The translations under genes were made by a program, and so were the position numbers. From Halalkalibacter alkalisediminis (GTDB lineage Bacteria; Bacillota; Bacilli; Bacillales; Bacillaceae_D): DNA of 64,000 nt. The notes beneath the pieces were generated by a model. That model searched no databases. It saw nothing but the letters and a program-made list of their open reading frames with translations, and was not told the DNA's origin. Location of the stretch: NCBI RefSeq assembly GCF_028610705.1, contig NZ_JAQQWT010000006.1:62001-126000 (forward strand), given 5' to 3'. Shown here in pieces: positions 35,269 to 44,860 of the stretch. Every line of letters begins with the position of its first letter. Positions within the stretch are counted from its first letter, which is position 1.

Positions 35269-37425
35269 CTATTCTTCATAACCTAGTCGCTTGTTTAGTT
35301 CTTTCACTATTTGCTCAGCAGCAGTTGGAATGACTGTACCTGGACCAAAAATAGCCGCTGCCCCTTTATCCTTCAAAAATTGATAATCTTGTGCAGGAAT
35401 GACACCACCGATAATGACGAGAATGTCTTCTCTCCCAAGCTTTCTTAATTCCTCAACGACTTGTGGCAGGAGTGTTTTATGTCCAGCAGCCAATGAACTC
35501 ATCCCTAATATATGAACATCATTTTCAACAGCTTGTAATGCAGCTTCTTCTGGTGTTTGGAATAGAGGACCAATATCGACATCAAATCCCATATCGGCAA
35601 AAGCAGTTGAAATGACTTTTGCGCCCCGATCATGTCCATCCTGCCCCATCTTTGCAATCATAATTCGCGGACGTCTTCCTTCATTTTCAGCAAATCGGTC
35701 GGTTAATTGACGAATTTCTTTCATCTCTTCCTTCTCTCCAAATTCTGAACGATACACACCACTTATTGAGCGAATAACAGCTTTATGACGACCTACGATT
35801 TTTTCGTACGCCATCGAAATTTCACCAAGACTAGCTCGAGCTCGAGCTGCTTCAACAGCCAACTCCAACAAGTTGCCGGTTTTCGTTTCTGCAGCTTTTG
35901 TTAAAGCCTCAAGCGTTTTTTGAACCTTCTGTTCGTCTCGATTTTTACGTAACATTTTTAATCTTCGTAGCTGTGATTCTCTAACAGCTGTGTTATCAAT
36001 ATTTAAGATATCCAGTTCTTCTTCTTGGTCTAAACGGTATTTATTCACACCAATAATCGTTTCTTTCTTTGAGTCAATTAGTGCCTGCCTTCTCGCTGCC
36101 GCTTCCTCAATCCTCATCTTCGGTAATCCCGTTTCAATCGCCTTAGCCATTCCACCTAATTCTTCAATCTCTTCAATGTGAGCCCAAGCTTTTTGTAAGA
36201 GTTCTTGCGTTAACGACTCGACATAATAGGAGCCGCCCCAAGGATCAAGTACATTCGTAATACCAGTCTCCTCTTGTAAATAAAGCTGCGTATTTCTTGC
36301 AATTCTAGCTGAGAAGTCTGTTGGCAATGCAATCGCTTCATCCAGTGCATTTGTATGAAGCGATTGTGTATGCCCTAAAGCGGCCGCCATAGCTTCCATA
36401 CACGTTCGAACGACATTATTATAAGGATCTTGTTCTGTTAAACTCCAGCCTGACGTTTGAGAGTGCGTACGAAGCGCTAGAGACTTTTCATTTTTCGGGT
36501 TAAATGGCTTCATTAGTTTAGCCCATATCAATCTGCCCGCCCTCATCTTAGCGACTTCCATATAGTAATTCATTCCAACTGCCCAAAAGAACGATAATCT
36601 TGGAGCAAATTGATCAATATCCAATCCTGCTTTAATCCCTGTACGTACATATTCAAGCCCGTCTGCAAGTGTATAGGCTAACTCAATATCGGCTGTCGCT
36701 CCAGCTTCCTGCATGTGATAACCAGAAATGCTAATACTATTAAACTTTGGCATGTATTTAGATGTATATTCAAAAATATCAGCAATCACCTTCATCGATG
36801 GCTCTGGCGGATAAATATACGTATTTCGAACCATGTATTCTTTTAAAATATCATTCTGAATGGTTCCTGTTAATTTCTCAGGAGACACTCCTTGTTCCTC
36901 AGCCGCAACGATATAAAAAGCCATGATTGGTAAAACCGCACCATTCATCGTCATAGACACAGACATCTGATCTAGAGGAATGCCATCAAATAAGATATTC
37001 ATATCTAGGATAGAATCAACTGCGACTCCTGCTTTTCCGACATCGCCGACTACACGAGGGTGATCCGAATCATAACCTCGATGAGTCGCTAAATCAAAAG
37101 CAATAGAAAGTCCTTTTTGACCAGCTTCTAAATTCCTTCGGTAAAACGCATTGCTTTCTTCTGCCGTTGAGAATCCAGCATACTGCCTAACCGTCCAAGG
37201 GCGAGCTTTATACATCGCTGGATAAGGTCCCCGGAAAAACGGCGCAATTCCAGCCACATAATCCAGATGACGAAACCCTTCTATATCTTCTTTTGTATAA
37301 ACCGGCTTTATCGGTATTTGTTCCATCGTTTGGAAACTTGTGCTTTCTTTACGAGTCGGAGTTGTTTCCTTCATTTTAAAAAAAGATGGAAAAGGCATTT
37401 CTTGAAAGTTTGGCACTTTTTTCAT
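35269..37425 (-). CDS. mutB: methylmalonyl-CoA mutase, large (catalytic) subunit
   Basis: The 718-residue subunit has the TIM-barrel catalytic domain ([18 protein letters not shown]) and a C-terminal cobalamin domain with the B12 ligand motif DGHDRG (DxHxxG) followed by GMSSLAAGH and IIGG. It interconverts succinyl-CoA and methylmalonyl-CoA. It overlaps mutA by 1 nt; AGGGGG lies upstream of the ATG. Length matches family. Confidence 0.96.
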   Translation of the reverse strand: MKKVPNFQEMPFPSFFKMKETTPTRKESTSFQTMEQIPIKPVYTKEDIEGFRHLDYVAGIAPFFRGPYPAMYKARPWTVRQYAGFSTAEESNAFYRRNLEAGQKGLSIAFDLATHRGYDSDHPRVVGDVGKAGVAVDSILDMNILFDGIPLDQMSVSMTMNGAVLPIMAFYIVAAEEQGVSPEKLTGTIQNDILKEYMVRNTYIYPPEPSMKVIADIFEYTSKYMPKFNSISISGYHMQEAGATADIELAYTLADGLEYVRTGIKAGLDIDQFAPRLSFFWAVGMNYYMEVAKMRAGRLIWAKLMKPFNPKNEKSLALRTHSQTSGWSLTEQDPYNNVVRTCMEAMAAALGHTQSLHTNALDEAIALPTDFSARIARNTQLYLQEETGITNVLDPWGGSYYVESLTQELLQKAWAHIEEIEELGGMAKAIETGLPKMRIEEAAARRQALIDSKKETIIGVNKYRLDQEEELDILNIDNTAVRESQLRRLKMLRKNRDEQKVQKTLEALTKAAETKTGNLLELAVEAARARASLGEISMAYEKIVGRHKAVIRSISGVYRSEFGEKEEMKEIRQLTDRFAENEGRRPRIMIAKMGQDGHDRGAKVISTAFADMGFDVDIGPLFQTPEEAALQAVENDVHILGMSSLAAGHKTLLPQVVEELRKLGREDILVIIGGVIPAQDYQFLKDKGAAAIFGPGTVIPTAAEQIVKELNKRLGYEE

Positions 37426-39461
37426 TATAATGAACCCCCTATCTCTTCTAGCAATTCATCTAAAACATGATAGGCGTTCGATTTAACATGTATAATGCCG
37501 TGTAAACCGGAATTCATTAAGTCTTTCCTTAATTCCTCACTCGGTCGCCCAGCTAGATAGATGAAACAGTCGTGATCGCTCGTAATCGCTTGCACGATTG
37601 CAAGAGCTTGCGCATGATAGCTGACATCACTTCCACAAACCACAATTAGGGATGAATCTTTTGCTGCCTCAACGGCTCCATTCACATCTTTCACAGGAAC
37701 AGAGCGTTTAATATCAAACCCCGCACTCTGAAAAAATTCACTTGAAAAATCAACACGAGGCTTATGCTCAGCAAGTGTATCCAGTCCAATTAGTAATGCC
37801 GTTGGACGTTTGCCGAGCTTTTCTTCGATTTTGCTCATTTTATTTCTGAGCTTTTCGAATGGTTCTGCTAGTCTCCTTGATGTAAGACGCGCTACGCCCC
37901 TTTCCGGAATTCCCTCTTGTAAAAGATTATGGAGAAGATGGAAAGGTCTATTTTCAAGCAGCAAATCTTCCATTTCCTTAAGGGTCTTTGGTCGTTCTAC
38001 ACCTTTCATTACCACGTTCTTATCTAATTTTCTCGCAAAGTTGTTCCATTCCACTTCATCGATTTCCGATTTTGGAGGCAGCTTTTCAGCAACATCTACA
38101 TATCGATTACTGCCTAAAACCGTCTGCTTCCTGCTCTCAACGTCTGCTTTTCGTTTCTCCCATGTTTGATCCACCCATGTTTGAATGAGCTTCGACTTTA
38201 GTGACTCTATGATTCCACCTGATTGTTCGATTTGCAAAAAAGCTTTCCATGCTTCTTTCGCTAATTGCTCTGTTAAGTGTTCAACATACCACGATCCCCC
38301 TGCAGGATCTGCCGTAACGCCTACATACGCTTCTTCTTGGAGAATTAACGACGTATTTCTAGCAATACGTCTCGAGAAAGCAGAGGATCTTTGGATCGCC
38401 TCATCAAGAGGACTAACGTGTAAACTATCAACCCCAGCTACTGCTGCTGCGAAAGCTTCACTTGTCCCTCTAAGTAAATTTACGTAAGGATCCTGCCTAG
38501 ATTTAGTAAAAGCAGAAGTACGAGCATGAATCCTCATTTTCTGAGCTTCTGCCTCAGCTCCGAACTCCTTCATAATGGTTGCCCAAAGTAAACGTGCCGT
38601 CCGTATTTTCGCCAATTCGCTAAAGAAATCACTGCCAATGGAAAAGGAAAAGGTCATCGCTTTTCCAGCATCATCTGCTGAAACTCCCCGCTCCATTAAT
38701 TCACTCACATACCTCACACCCGTTGAAAGAGCAATGGCGAGTTCCTTAGCAGCACTAACTCCCCCATTATGATAGATATGAGTCTGAACTAAAACCGTAC
38801 GTAGGTTTTCATGTTTTAGTTTAGCCCACTCTACAGCTGATTTCATATGATCAAAACTAGCTGTTAGAGAATACGTTAGTTCTCCCTCAGTTGCTAGCTG
38901 ATGAATAGGATCAGAAGCGATTGTCCCCTCTAATTGATCTGAAATTAATTGAAAAGCTGCAAGGAGAGGAAGGCTAACTATACCTGCATCCACATAAATA
39001 GACTGTTCTGACACGTCTATTCCTTCTAAGGTCTGTTTCAAATCATCAAAATCAAATAAAGGGGTTCCAATCTCTTTTTCACTTACAATTGGTTTTTTAC
39101 CGTTTTTCATTTCGTTAGATAACACTAGATGAATCACGTTCTGACCTCTAGCTAAATCATATCTTAGCGTTTCATTTAATAGCTTAGGTGTTGCTGCTTC
39201 AAGCTCTTGGCTAATCTTCCAAGCTTTAGGTCCATTTTGATTTCCTCTAACGAAAGGAAAAACTCCCGGTTCATTAACTAGAGTTGAACAATCGTCAAGA
39301 TCTTTTTGTTGGTACATCGGTTCTAAAATAATATCATCAAGTAATGTCGTCATTAACGTTTCAAATGACCGACCTTTTAATGCTTTTTCAGTCGTGGTTC
39401 TCCACTGTTCATATGTCGGAATAGGAAATTCATTAAAAGTTATTTCACGTTTTTTCTCCAT
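37425..39461 (-). CDS. mutA: methylmalonyl-CoA mutase, small subunit
   Basis: The 678-residue protein is homologous to MutB over its length ([34 protein letters not shown]) but its C-terminal domain lacks the DxHxxG B12 motif, as expected for the non-catalytic subunit of heterodimeric mutases. It is the first gene of the mutAB pair. AAGGA precedes the ATG at a rather long 11-13 nt. Confidence 0.95.
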   Translation of the reverse strand: MEKKREITFNEFPIPTYEQWRTTTEKALKGRSFETLMTTLLDDIILEPMYQQKDLDDCSTLVNEPGVFPFVRGNQNGPKAWKISQELEAATPKLLNETLRYDLARGQNVIHLVLSNEMKNGKKPIVSEKEIGTPLFDFDDLKQTLEGIDVSEQSIYVDAGIVSLPLLAAFQLISDQLEGTIASDPIHQLATEGELTYSLTASFDHMKSAVEWAKLKHENLRTVLVQTHIYHNGGVSAAKELAIALSTGVRYVSELMERGVSADDAGKAMTFSFSIGSDFFSELAKIRTARLLWATIMKEFGAEAEAQKMRIHARTSAFTKSRQDPYVNLLRGTSEAFAAAVAGVDSLHVSPLDEAIQRSSAFSRRIARNTSLILQEEAYVGVTADPAGGSWYVEHLTEQLAKEAWKAFLQIEQSGGIIESLKSKLIQTWVDQTWEKRKADVESRKQTVLGSNRYVDVAEKLPPKSEIDEVEWNNFARKLDKNVVMKGVERPKTLKEMEDLLLENRPFHLLHNLLQEGIPERGVARLTSRRLAEPFEKLRNKMSKIEEKLGKRPTALLIGLDTLAEHKPRVDFSSEFFQSAGFDIKRSVPVKDVNGAVEAAKDSSLIVVCGSDVSYHAQALAIVQAITSDHDCFIYLAGRPSEELRKDLMNSGLHGIIHVKSNAYHVLDELLEEIGGSL

Positions 39462-39522
39462 GAGTCTGCGGATCCTTCTTAGGATTTACCGCTCACTTCC
39501 TTCCTGCATATTTTTAAAAACA

Positions 39523-39548
39523 CAATTCTGAGCGCTCACTCAGAATTG
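39523..39548. promoter_or_regulatory. perfect palindrome upstream of mutA (candidate operator)
   Basis: CAATTCTGAG and CTCAGAATTG form a 10-bp perfect inverted repeat with a 6-nt centre, 62 nt upstream of the mutA start. The inner part reads TGAGTGAGCGCTCA on the minus strand, which resembles half-sites bound by TetR-type acyl-CoA-responsive regulators. No T run, so it is not a terminator. Regulator assignment to the nearby TetR gene is inference. Confidence 0.45.
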
Positions 39549-39630
39549 AAACAAAGGGCGAAACCATCCCTCAAACCAAAGTATTACTATAATTAATAGG
39601 TAACTACGTCCTTTTCTAGGACGACCCTTT

Positions 39631-39713
39631 GCATTGTCTCCACTCCCTGCGCGCCTAGGATGAGTTGGTCGCTCATCCTAGGCTTAAAACATGGCAGCGG
39701 TTCCGCTCAATGC
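39631..39713 (-). repeat. structured repeat element, copy 3
   Basis: On the minus strand it reads GCATTGAGCGGAACCGCT ... GCCTAGGATGAG-CGACCAA-CTCATCCTAGGC ... GTGGAGACAATGC, 83 nt. Left block GAGCGGAACCGCT is identical to copy 2 and the ends are the same inverted pair with a compensating change (GCATTG/CAATGC versus GCAATG/CATTGC). It lies 3 nt beyond the terminator hairpin of the carboxylase gene. Confidence 0.75.
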
Positions 39714-39716
39714 ATC

Positions 39717-39758
39717 GCTTGAACAGAAAAGGTAAAGTTCGACCTTTTCTGTTCAAGC
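39717..39758 (-). terminator. long terminator hairpin at the carboxylase stop codon
   Basis: A perfect 17-bp stem (39717-39733 with 39742-39758) with an 8-nt loop, core AAAAGGT/ACCTTTT, one base from the stop codon of the carboxylase gene; same layout as at azlD and phnE2. Confidence 0.85.
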
Positions 39759-39759
39759 T

Positions 39760-41310
39760 TTAAAGTGGGATGTTTCCGTGCTTTTTTTTCGGGAGTTGTT
39801 TCTTTTTGTTGCGTAACATTTCTAAGCCTTGCGCAAGGCTTTTTCTCGTATCGCGTGGGTCGATGACATCATCAACCATGCCATTTGCAGCTGCAACATA
39901 AGGGTTGGCAAATTTTTGTCTGTATTCTTCTATTTTTCGTTGTCTTGTTAGTTCTGGGTCAGCACTTTCTTTTATTTCTTTTGCAAAAATGATCGTCGCA
40001 GCTCCTTCGGGTCCCATAACGGCAATTTCAGAGTTTGGCCACGCAAAAACCAAGTCTGCCCCGATTGCTTTACTGTTAAGTGCTACATACGCTCCTCCAA
40101 ATGCTTTTCTTAAAATAACAGTTATTTTCGGAACCGTTGCCTCAGAGTATGCATAAAGAATTTTAGCTCCATGTCGGATAATTCCCCCATGCTCTTGCTG
40201 GACTCCTGGTATAAATCCGCTTACATCTTCAAAGGTAATAAGGGGAATATTAAAACAATCACAAAAACGTATAAACCTTGAGCATTTATCTGACGAATTA
40301 ATATCAAGGCCACCTGCCATCATTTTAGGGTTATTGGCTACAATTCCGACCGTCTCCCCTTCTATTCGTCCAAAGCCCACTACGATGTTCTTTGCGAATG
40401 ATGGTTGCACTTCCATAAATTCTTCATCATCTATAATTAACTTAATTACTTTACGAACATCATAGACTTTCGTTCCATCGACTGGGACCACATCCATCAA
40501 CTCTTGCACTCTCTCTAAAACTGGACGTTTATTAATCGGTTCTTTATATTTCGCTCGTTCTTCAAAATTGGATGGTAAGAATTCAATTAACCTTCTTACT
40601 TCGGTTAAAACTTCTTCCTCTGTTGTTCCAGTAAAATGCGCATTTCCACTTTTGCTTGAGTGAACTTTTGCGCCCCCTAAATCTTCGGAGTTGATTTTTG
40701 CCCCCGTTACAGTCTCGATTACTTTTGGCCCAGTGATAAACATTTGGCTCGTTTGTTCGACCATGAACACAAAATCGGTAATTGCCGGTGAATAGACGGC
40801 ACCTCCTGCACAAGGGCCCAATATAACGGAGATTTGAGGAATGACACCTGAGTATATAGAATTACGGTAAAAAATGTGGCCATAGCCGTCTAGTGACAAC
40901 ACACCTTCTTGAATTCGGGCTCCACCGGAATCATTTAATCCAATAATTGGAGCTCCATTTTCGGCTGCCAAATCCATTACCTTTGCTATTTTTAACGCGT
41001 GCATTTCTCCGAGCGCACCACCAAAAACAGTGAAATCCTGTGCAAAAAGAAAAATAAGCCTTCCGTTAATTTTCCCATAGCCTGTCACTACTCCTTCTCC
41101 AGGAGCTTCAGACGCTTGAAAATCAGACCCTCGATATTCAATAAATGGATTTAATTCGACAAACGTATCATCATCGACTAATAATTGAATTCGCTCTCTA
41201 GCAGTTAATTTTCCTCTATTATGTTGAGCTTCGATACGCTTATACCCACCACCTTGTTTTACTTTTTCCAAACGGTCCTCCATCTCATTTATATGGTCCA
41301 TCATATCCAT
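39760..41310 (-). CDS. acyl-CoA carboxylase beta subunit (propionyl-CoA carboxylase type)
   Basis: The 516-residue carboxyltransferase has both crotonase-like halves: GLNDSGGARIQEGV with GPCAGGAVYSPA (N-half), and FEDVSGFIPGVQQEHGGI with KAFGGAYVALNSK (C-half). It transfers CO2 from biotin to propionyl-CoA (giving methylmalonyl-CoA) or works in methylmalonyl-CoA decarboxylase. No biotin carboxylase or carrier gene is adjacent, so those come from elsewhere. GGGGGATC precedes the ATG. It is downstream of the TetR gene by 13 nt. Confidence 0.92.
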   Translation of the reverse strand: MDMMDHINEMEDRLEKVKQGGGYKRIEAQHNRGKLTARERIQLLVDDDTFVELNPFIEYRGSDFQASEAPGEGVVTGYGKINGRLIFLFAQDFTVFGGALGEMHALKIAKVMDLAAENGAPIIGLNDSGGARIQEGVLSLDGYGHIFYRNSIYSGVIPQISVILGPCAGGAVYSPAITDFVFMVEQTSQMFITGPKVIETVTGAKINSEDLGGAKVHSSKSGNAHFTGTTEEEVLTEVRRLIEFLPSNFEERAKYKEPINKRPVLERVQELMDVVPVDGTKVYDVRKVIKLIIDDEEFMEVQPSFAKNIVVGFGRIEGETVGIVANNPKMMAGGLDINSSDKCSRFIRFCDCFNIPLITFEDVSGFIPGVQQEHGGIIRHGAKILYAYSEATVPKITVILRKAFGGAYVALNSKAIGADLVFAWPNSEIAVMGPEGAATIIFAKEIKESADPELTRQRKIEEYRQKFANPYVAAANGMVDDVIDPRDTRKSLAQGLEMLRNKKKQLPKKKHGNIPL

Positions 41311-41323
41311 CCCGTGATCCCCC

Positions 41324-41959
41324 TTACAACTCTATTGTTTCTGCAAGAAAAAAACGCTTATATTCTGGCTTCATACTTGCTTCTTTAGTCAATACCGCAT
41401 TCATAACTATGTCGGCATAAATATTAGCAATTTCTTCAATGGAGTATTTTCCATTTTCCTTATACCATTTATACGTCCAATTCGTCATACCGAATATGGC
41501 CATTGAGGTAATGGGTATAGGAATTTCTTTTCTAAATTCTCCACACTCAATGCCTTCGGCAACAACACGAAACATCATTTTTTTATAGCGATCCCGTTTC
41601 TTTTTCATCGTGTTAAAATACTCTTCACTTAGATAAATAGATTCCTGATAAAAAACGGTTACGTGAGGACGATACATTTCAAACATCATGACAAATGATC
41701 TAACAGTTTCATATAAACGTTCCGCGGGGGTTGAGTAACGATTATAGGCATCTTCTGCTTTATCAAGGATATATGTAATAAAAGAATCATGAACCGTATA
41801 TAGGAGTTCATCTTTTGATTTGAAATTATGATAGAAGCCACCTTTTGATGTCCCGCTTTCTTTTACAATTCGGTCAACGGTTACAGCATGAAACCCAAAT
41901 TCTTCAAAAAGAAGTAAAGCGGTTTCAATAATCCGTTCCTTTGTTGGTTTTTTCTTCAT
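41324..41959 (-). CDS. TetR/AcrR family transcriptional regulator
   Basis: The 211-residue protein has an N-terminal TetR helix-turn-helix (ERIIETALLLFEEFGFHAVT and KESGTSKGGFYHNFKSKDEL) and a helical ligand domain. TetR regulators next to acyl-CoA genes usually sense acyl-CoAs. ATG 41959 is preferred to a TTG two codons earlier; the ribosome binding site is weak. It is the first gene of the regulator-carboxylase operon and probably represses its own promoter through the palindrome at 42004. Confidence 0.92.
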   Translation of the reverse strand: MKKKPTKERIIETALLLFEEFGFHAVTVDRIVKESGTSKGGFYHNFKSKDELLYTVHDSFITYILDKAEDAYNRYSTPAERLYETVRSFVMMFEMYRPHVTVFYQESIYLSEEYFNTMKKKRDRYKKMMFRVVAEGIECGEFRKEIPIPITSMAIFGMTNWTYKWYKENGKYSIEEIANIYADIVMNAVLTKEASMKPEYKRFFLAETIEL

Positions 41960-42003
41960 TTTCAACTTCCCACCACCTCTCGCTTCAATAAACCGGCGAT
42001 TCT

Positions 42004-42021
42004 ACCGACTAGTTAGTCTGT
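42004..42021. promoter_or_regulatory. candidate TetR operator
   Basis: ACCGACTA-GT-TAGTCTGT is an 18-bp palindrome with one mismatched pair, 45 nt upstream of the TetR gene start, in its promoter region. Size and symmetry are typical for TetR-family operators and autoregulation. Confidence 0.6.
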
Positions 42022-42127
42022 TTAAATTGTACGAAAATTTAAAAGTATTGTCAATCGATTTTTGAAAACGGTTACATTTCGAAGCCGGTCTTTTCTTCTG
42101 TTAACTGGTTATATAGCCTATTACTTC

Positions 42128-42166
42128 AAAAAAAACAAGCTGCTCCGTTTAAAGCAACTTGTTTTT
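42128..42166 (-). terminator. terminator of the Lmo0937-like gene
   Basis: On the minus strand AAACAAGTTGCT/AGCAGCTTGTTT with an 8-nt loop and T8 tail. Confidence 0.9.
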
Positions 42167-42172
42167 ATAAAG

Positions 42173-42313
42173 CTATACTTTTCTTCCCGTTACCAGTCTG
42201 ATAATTAATACGACCAGTGCTATAACCAAGAGTAAATGAATTAGATTACCTGCAATTTCAAAGCTAAATCCAAGCAACCATAAAATAAACAAAATAATAA
42301 GCAGTGTCCACAT
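42173..42313 (-). CDS. Lmo0937 family small membrane protein (46 aa)
   Basis: The 46-residue product (begins MWTLLIILFILWLLGFS, then HLLLVIALVVLIIRL and a basic tail) consists of two hydrophobic helices and matches the pattern of the Lmo0937 family of small stress-associated membrane proteins. AATGGGGTG lies upstream of the ATG and a terminator follows at once. Confidence 0.8.
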   Translation of the reverse strand: MWTLLIILFILWLLGFSFEIAGNLIHLLLVIALVVLIIRLVTGRKV

Positions 42314-42434
42314 TTTATTCACCCCATTTTGTATTTCGTTGCTCTTCTATTCCCTAGTTAATAGAATTAAAACATTTTCTAAGAAGCTAGAATCAAGAAC
42401 TTTTGAAATTGAGTCCCTCTCTTCCATTTCCTAG

Positions 42435-42731
42435 TTACTCAAAATGTAAATACAGCTCAAATCCATTTTCACTTACAGTCTTTCCTTCACGATGTGATTC
42501 AATCAGTTGATTATATTCAATAACTGATTTTTCGAATAACTCTTTATCTCTTTTAGTCAAAGCCTCATCAATTACGTTATATAACATGTTTTTATTATAA
42601 TGGTAGAGAGAATACTCAAGAACAGCCTGCGCATAGAGCGACTGCACTGTATCTTCCGATCGAGCTTGTAAACTTCTGATTACTTTTAACTGTCTCGTAA
42701 CACTAGGGTTCATTGCAAAATCATTTATCAT
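42435..42731 (-). CDS. IDEAL-domain protein (98 aa)
   Basis: The 98-residue protein contains YNVIDEALTKRDKELFEKSVIEYN (cited by its core IDEALTKRDKELF), the short IDEAL domain found at the ends of several Bacillus regulatory proteins such as ComK-related and YpiB proteins. ATG 42731 has AGGAGGG 6 nt upstream; a longer start runs into upstream sequence. Function unknown. Confidence 0.8.
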   Translation of the reverse strand: MINDFAMNPSVTRQLKVIRSLQARSEDTVQSLYAQAVLEYSLYHYNKNMLYNVIDEALTKRDKELFEKSVIEYNQLIESHREGKTVSENGFELYLHFE

Positions 42732-42765
42732 ATGTATCCCTCCTATTAACTTAGCTATTTTTAAG

Positions 42766-43040
42766 TTACCCATTTGACAGAAGTTTCAAACATATCCGTA
42801 AGCTTTCAATGATTTTTTGGCTATCCTGATGCCCGTCCCAACGGTTCCCTTTTTTCAAGACTGTCCATGCCTGCTTTAACGAATCTTTTGCATATTCGCT
42901 CGTATACAAACCAAGATCGATATCCCTAACAAGTCAATACGACTCACCCCAACATTCCGTTCATAGGTTTCATTCACATTATCAATGATGCCCTTTTCAT
43001 CAACCCAGGGTTTAATTAAACTTATCTTAGAGAATTTCAC
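42766..43040 (-). pseudogene. frameshifted hypothetical gene (about 91 codons)
   Basis: From a GTG at 43040 (AAGGAAT upstream) the frame reads KISLIKPWVDEKGIIDN and ERNVGVSRIDL, then loses coding character. The neighbouring frame takes over at once with RDIDLGLYTSEYAKDSLKQA and WTVLKKGNRWDGHQDSQKII before TAA at 42766. A single-base indel near 42925 explains this. Family not recognised. A sequencing error would look the same. Confidence 0.6.
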
Positions 43041-43087
43041 CAATATTCCTTGTTAGCTACCATCATTTTAATGATCAAAAGCACAGA

Positions 43088-43846
43088 TTAAGTGTTTTCT
43101 GCTCTTAACTTTTCTCCTCTTTCAAAACGTTCCTCATTTGTCAGTTTCGGACACGAAAAACAATAATGTCCTTCCGCTTTAAGGTAGCTCATGCAACAAG
43201 CTGGTTTAACACGAACTAATTCAACAGGCTCCCACCAACTATCTACATAACGAAAACTCACATCAAATGGGTTACGTTTCAAACCAAATAACGTTGAATC
43301 TAATGTTCGTAATTGCTTTACATCACATTCGATCTTTTCTTTATCTTTACTTGTTTCTAACCATTGGTATAGATGGTTGTAGTAAGAATTAGCTACTAAT
43401 CCCCATGTTTGCTGTAGCGACAATTTAGATGCCTTTGCCACTTCTTGAACGAGAGGAAGCAAAAAAGTAAATAAGTCTGAGAGCTTGCTTTTTACAAACG
43501 CCTCTTTCCCCCGCTCAGGTACTTCTTCTAAATGAGGTTGAAGTAAAAGAATAGCTGCGCCTTTCCCTTTTTCTTTTATGCTAACGTCATGATAGTGAAT
43601 CCATTTGTTTTCAATAGAAAGTAAGTATAAGTGAGCTGATATAAAGTTACCAAACCACTTCATTGCGTTAGCGCCACCTACTCTCATGTCGTTGCAATTA
43701 AAACAATTCGTTCTACTAGTGATGAAACGATTCATTGTTTCTTCTTCCTCCAATAATTCCTTAAGCGAAATCCCTTCCATATTTATTAAATAATCAATTA
43801 TTTCTATGGAAAATGTATCTAATTTTTCGTTAATGCTTCGATCCAA
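43088..43846 (-). CDS. FhuF-like (2Fe-2S) siderophore-iron reductase
   Basis: The 252-residue protein ends with CC-x10-C-x2-C (CCMSYLKAEGHYCFSC), exactly the 2Fe-2S cluster motif of E. coli FhuF, which reduces ferric hydroxamate siderophores in the cytoplasm. The rest is helical and resembles the IucA/IucC-FhuF C-terminal fold. TTG 43846 has GGAGAG upstream. No siderophore transport gene is adjacent. Confidence 0.82.
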   Translation of the reverse strand: MDRSINEKLDTFSIEIIDYLINMEGISLKELLEEEETMNRFITSRTNCFNCNDMRVGGANAMKWFGNFISAHLYLLSIENKWIHYHDVSIKEKGKGAAILLLQPHLEEVPERGKEAFVKSKLSDLFTFLLPLVQEVAKASKLSLQQTWGLVANSYYNHLYQWLETSKDKEKIECDVKQLRTLDSTLFGLKRNPFDVSFRYVDSWWEPVELVRVKPACCMSYLKAEGHYCFSCPKLTNEERFERGEKLRAENT

Positions 43847-43933
43847 TTCGATCTCTCCAGTCTATCTCATACGTTTTTTTATAAGTATATCAAAACATAG
43901 GAAAGCTGCCCATCAAGAGTACAAGGTAACCAC

Positions 43934-43966
43934 AAAAATCCTAGGTCAGTATTCCTCACCTAGGAT
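43934..43966 (-). terminator. terminator of the ktrC-like gene
   Basis: On the minus strand ATCCTAGGT/ACCTAGGAT (9 bp) with an 11-nt loop and T5; 20 nt after the stop codon. Confidence 0.85.
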
Positions 43967-43985
43967 GATCAAGTATTCGTTTGGT

Positions 43986-44645
43986 CTACATACCCTCATC
44001 TTCAAAACGTTTCAAATCATTTTTATGACCAATTACGATTAAAATATCGCTACGTTCAATTTGATCAGTCGGTGTTGGAGCGATGTTAATGTCCTCTCCG
44101 CGTTTAATTCCAAGAATTGTACAACCGTATTTCGCTCGAATGTCTAAGTCTATCAAAGATTTGTTAGCAACTTTGTCTGTTGCAATTAATTCAACAATAC
44201 TATAATCAGCTGAAAGCTCAATATAATCAACAATTTTTTCTGATGTTAAATGTTGAGCAATACGTATCCCCATATCTTGCTCAGGATGAACAATGCGGTC
44301 TGCCCCAATTTTTTCTAGCACTCGTTGATGGTAATAATTTTGTGCTTTAACCCAAACATTTTCTACACCAAACTCTTTTAACAACAGGGTGCATAAAATA
44401 CTTGATTGTATATCATCACCAATAGCTACAATGACATAATCAAAATTTCTAATACCCAAAGATTGCAATGCTTTCTCATCCGTACCGTTAGCAATTGCAC
44501 TATGGGTGGAATGGCGAGTCATTTCATTCACTTTCTCTTCCTTAGAATCAATTGCTAACACTTGGTGTCCAAGTTTATATAATTCTTTGCAAACACTGCT
44601 ACCAAAGCGTCCAAGCCCAATGACAGCAAACTGCTTTTTCACCAT
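43986..44645 (-). CDS. ktrC: KtrA/KtrC-type potassium channel regulatory protein
   Basis: The 219-residue protein has an RCK-N Rossmann domain (VIGLGRFGSSVCKEL, GxGxxG) that binds NAD(H)/ATP-type nucleotides and an RCK-C domain (SLIDLDIRAKYGCTILGIKR) that binds c-di-AMP in homologues. It gates the KtrB/KtrD K+ channel; no channel gene is adjacent, which fits the single-gene ktrC arrangement. AAGGGGAG precedes the ATG. The 150-nt leader shows no ydaO-type riboswitch. Confidence 0.92.
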   Translation of the reverse strand: MVKKQFAVIGLGRFGSSVCKELYKLGHQVLAIDSKEEKVNEMTRHSTHSAIANGTDEKALQSLGIRNFDYVIVAIGDDIQSSILCTLLLKEFGVENVWVKAQNYYHQRVLEKIGADRIVHPEQDMGIRIAQHLTSEKIVDYIELSADYSIVELIATDKVANKSLIDLDIRAKYGCTILGIKRGEDINIAPTPTDQIERSDILIVIGHKNDLKRFEDEGM

Positions 44646-44813
44646 TTTTTCTACTCCCCTTCAAATCAACACATGAAAAACCCTTAACTGATCTCACCGC
44701 CACTATTATAGCACTTGATGTTAATGTCCACTACACCATGTAGAATATGTGTTTTTTTGTTCAATTTCTTCTATATTTAACTAACGCAACCTTTTACATA
44801 AAACCAAGAAAGC

Positions 44814-44859
44814 AAAAGATCCCTCAAAACACCAATTAACGGTATCATGAGGGATCTTT
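44814..44859 (-). terminator. terminator of the cheA-cheW-cheY operon
   Basis: AAAGATCCCTCA/TGAGGGATCTTT (12 bp) flanking a 21-nt loop, followed on the minus strand by TTTT; directly after the cheY stop. Confidence 0.85.
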
Positions 44860-44860
44860 G

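Noticed and set aside
37810-38169. Plus-strand frame of 119 codons inside mutA
   Set aside because: Antisense to a well-conserved enzyme; Ser/Phe-rich composition typical of reverse-frame reading.
39523-39548. Palindrome before mutA as a terminator
   Set aside because: No T run on either side and it lies in a promoter region, so an operator is more likely.
42766-43040. Programmed ribosomal frameshift in the broken gene
   Set aside because: No slippery heptamer or downstream pseudoknot is visible at the junction; a plain indel is simpler.
44646-44813. Possible c-di-AMP (ydaO) riboswitch before the ktrC-like gene
   Set aside because: The leader is only about 100-150 nt and shows none of the conserved ydaO stems; single ktrC genes usually lack it.
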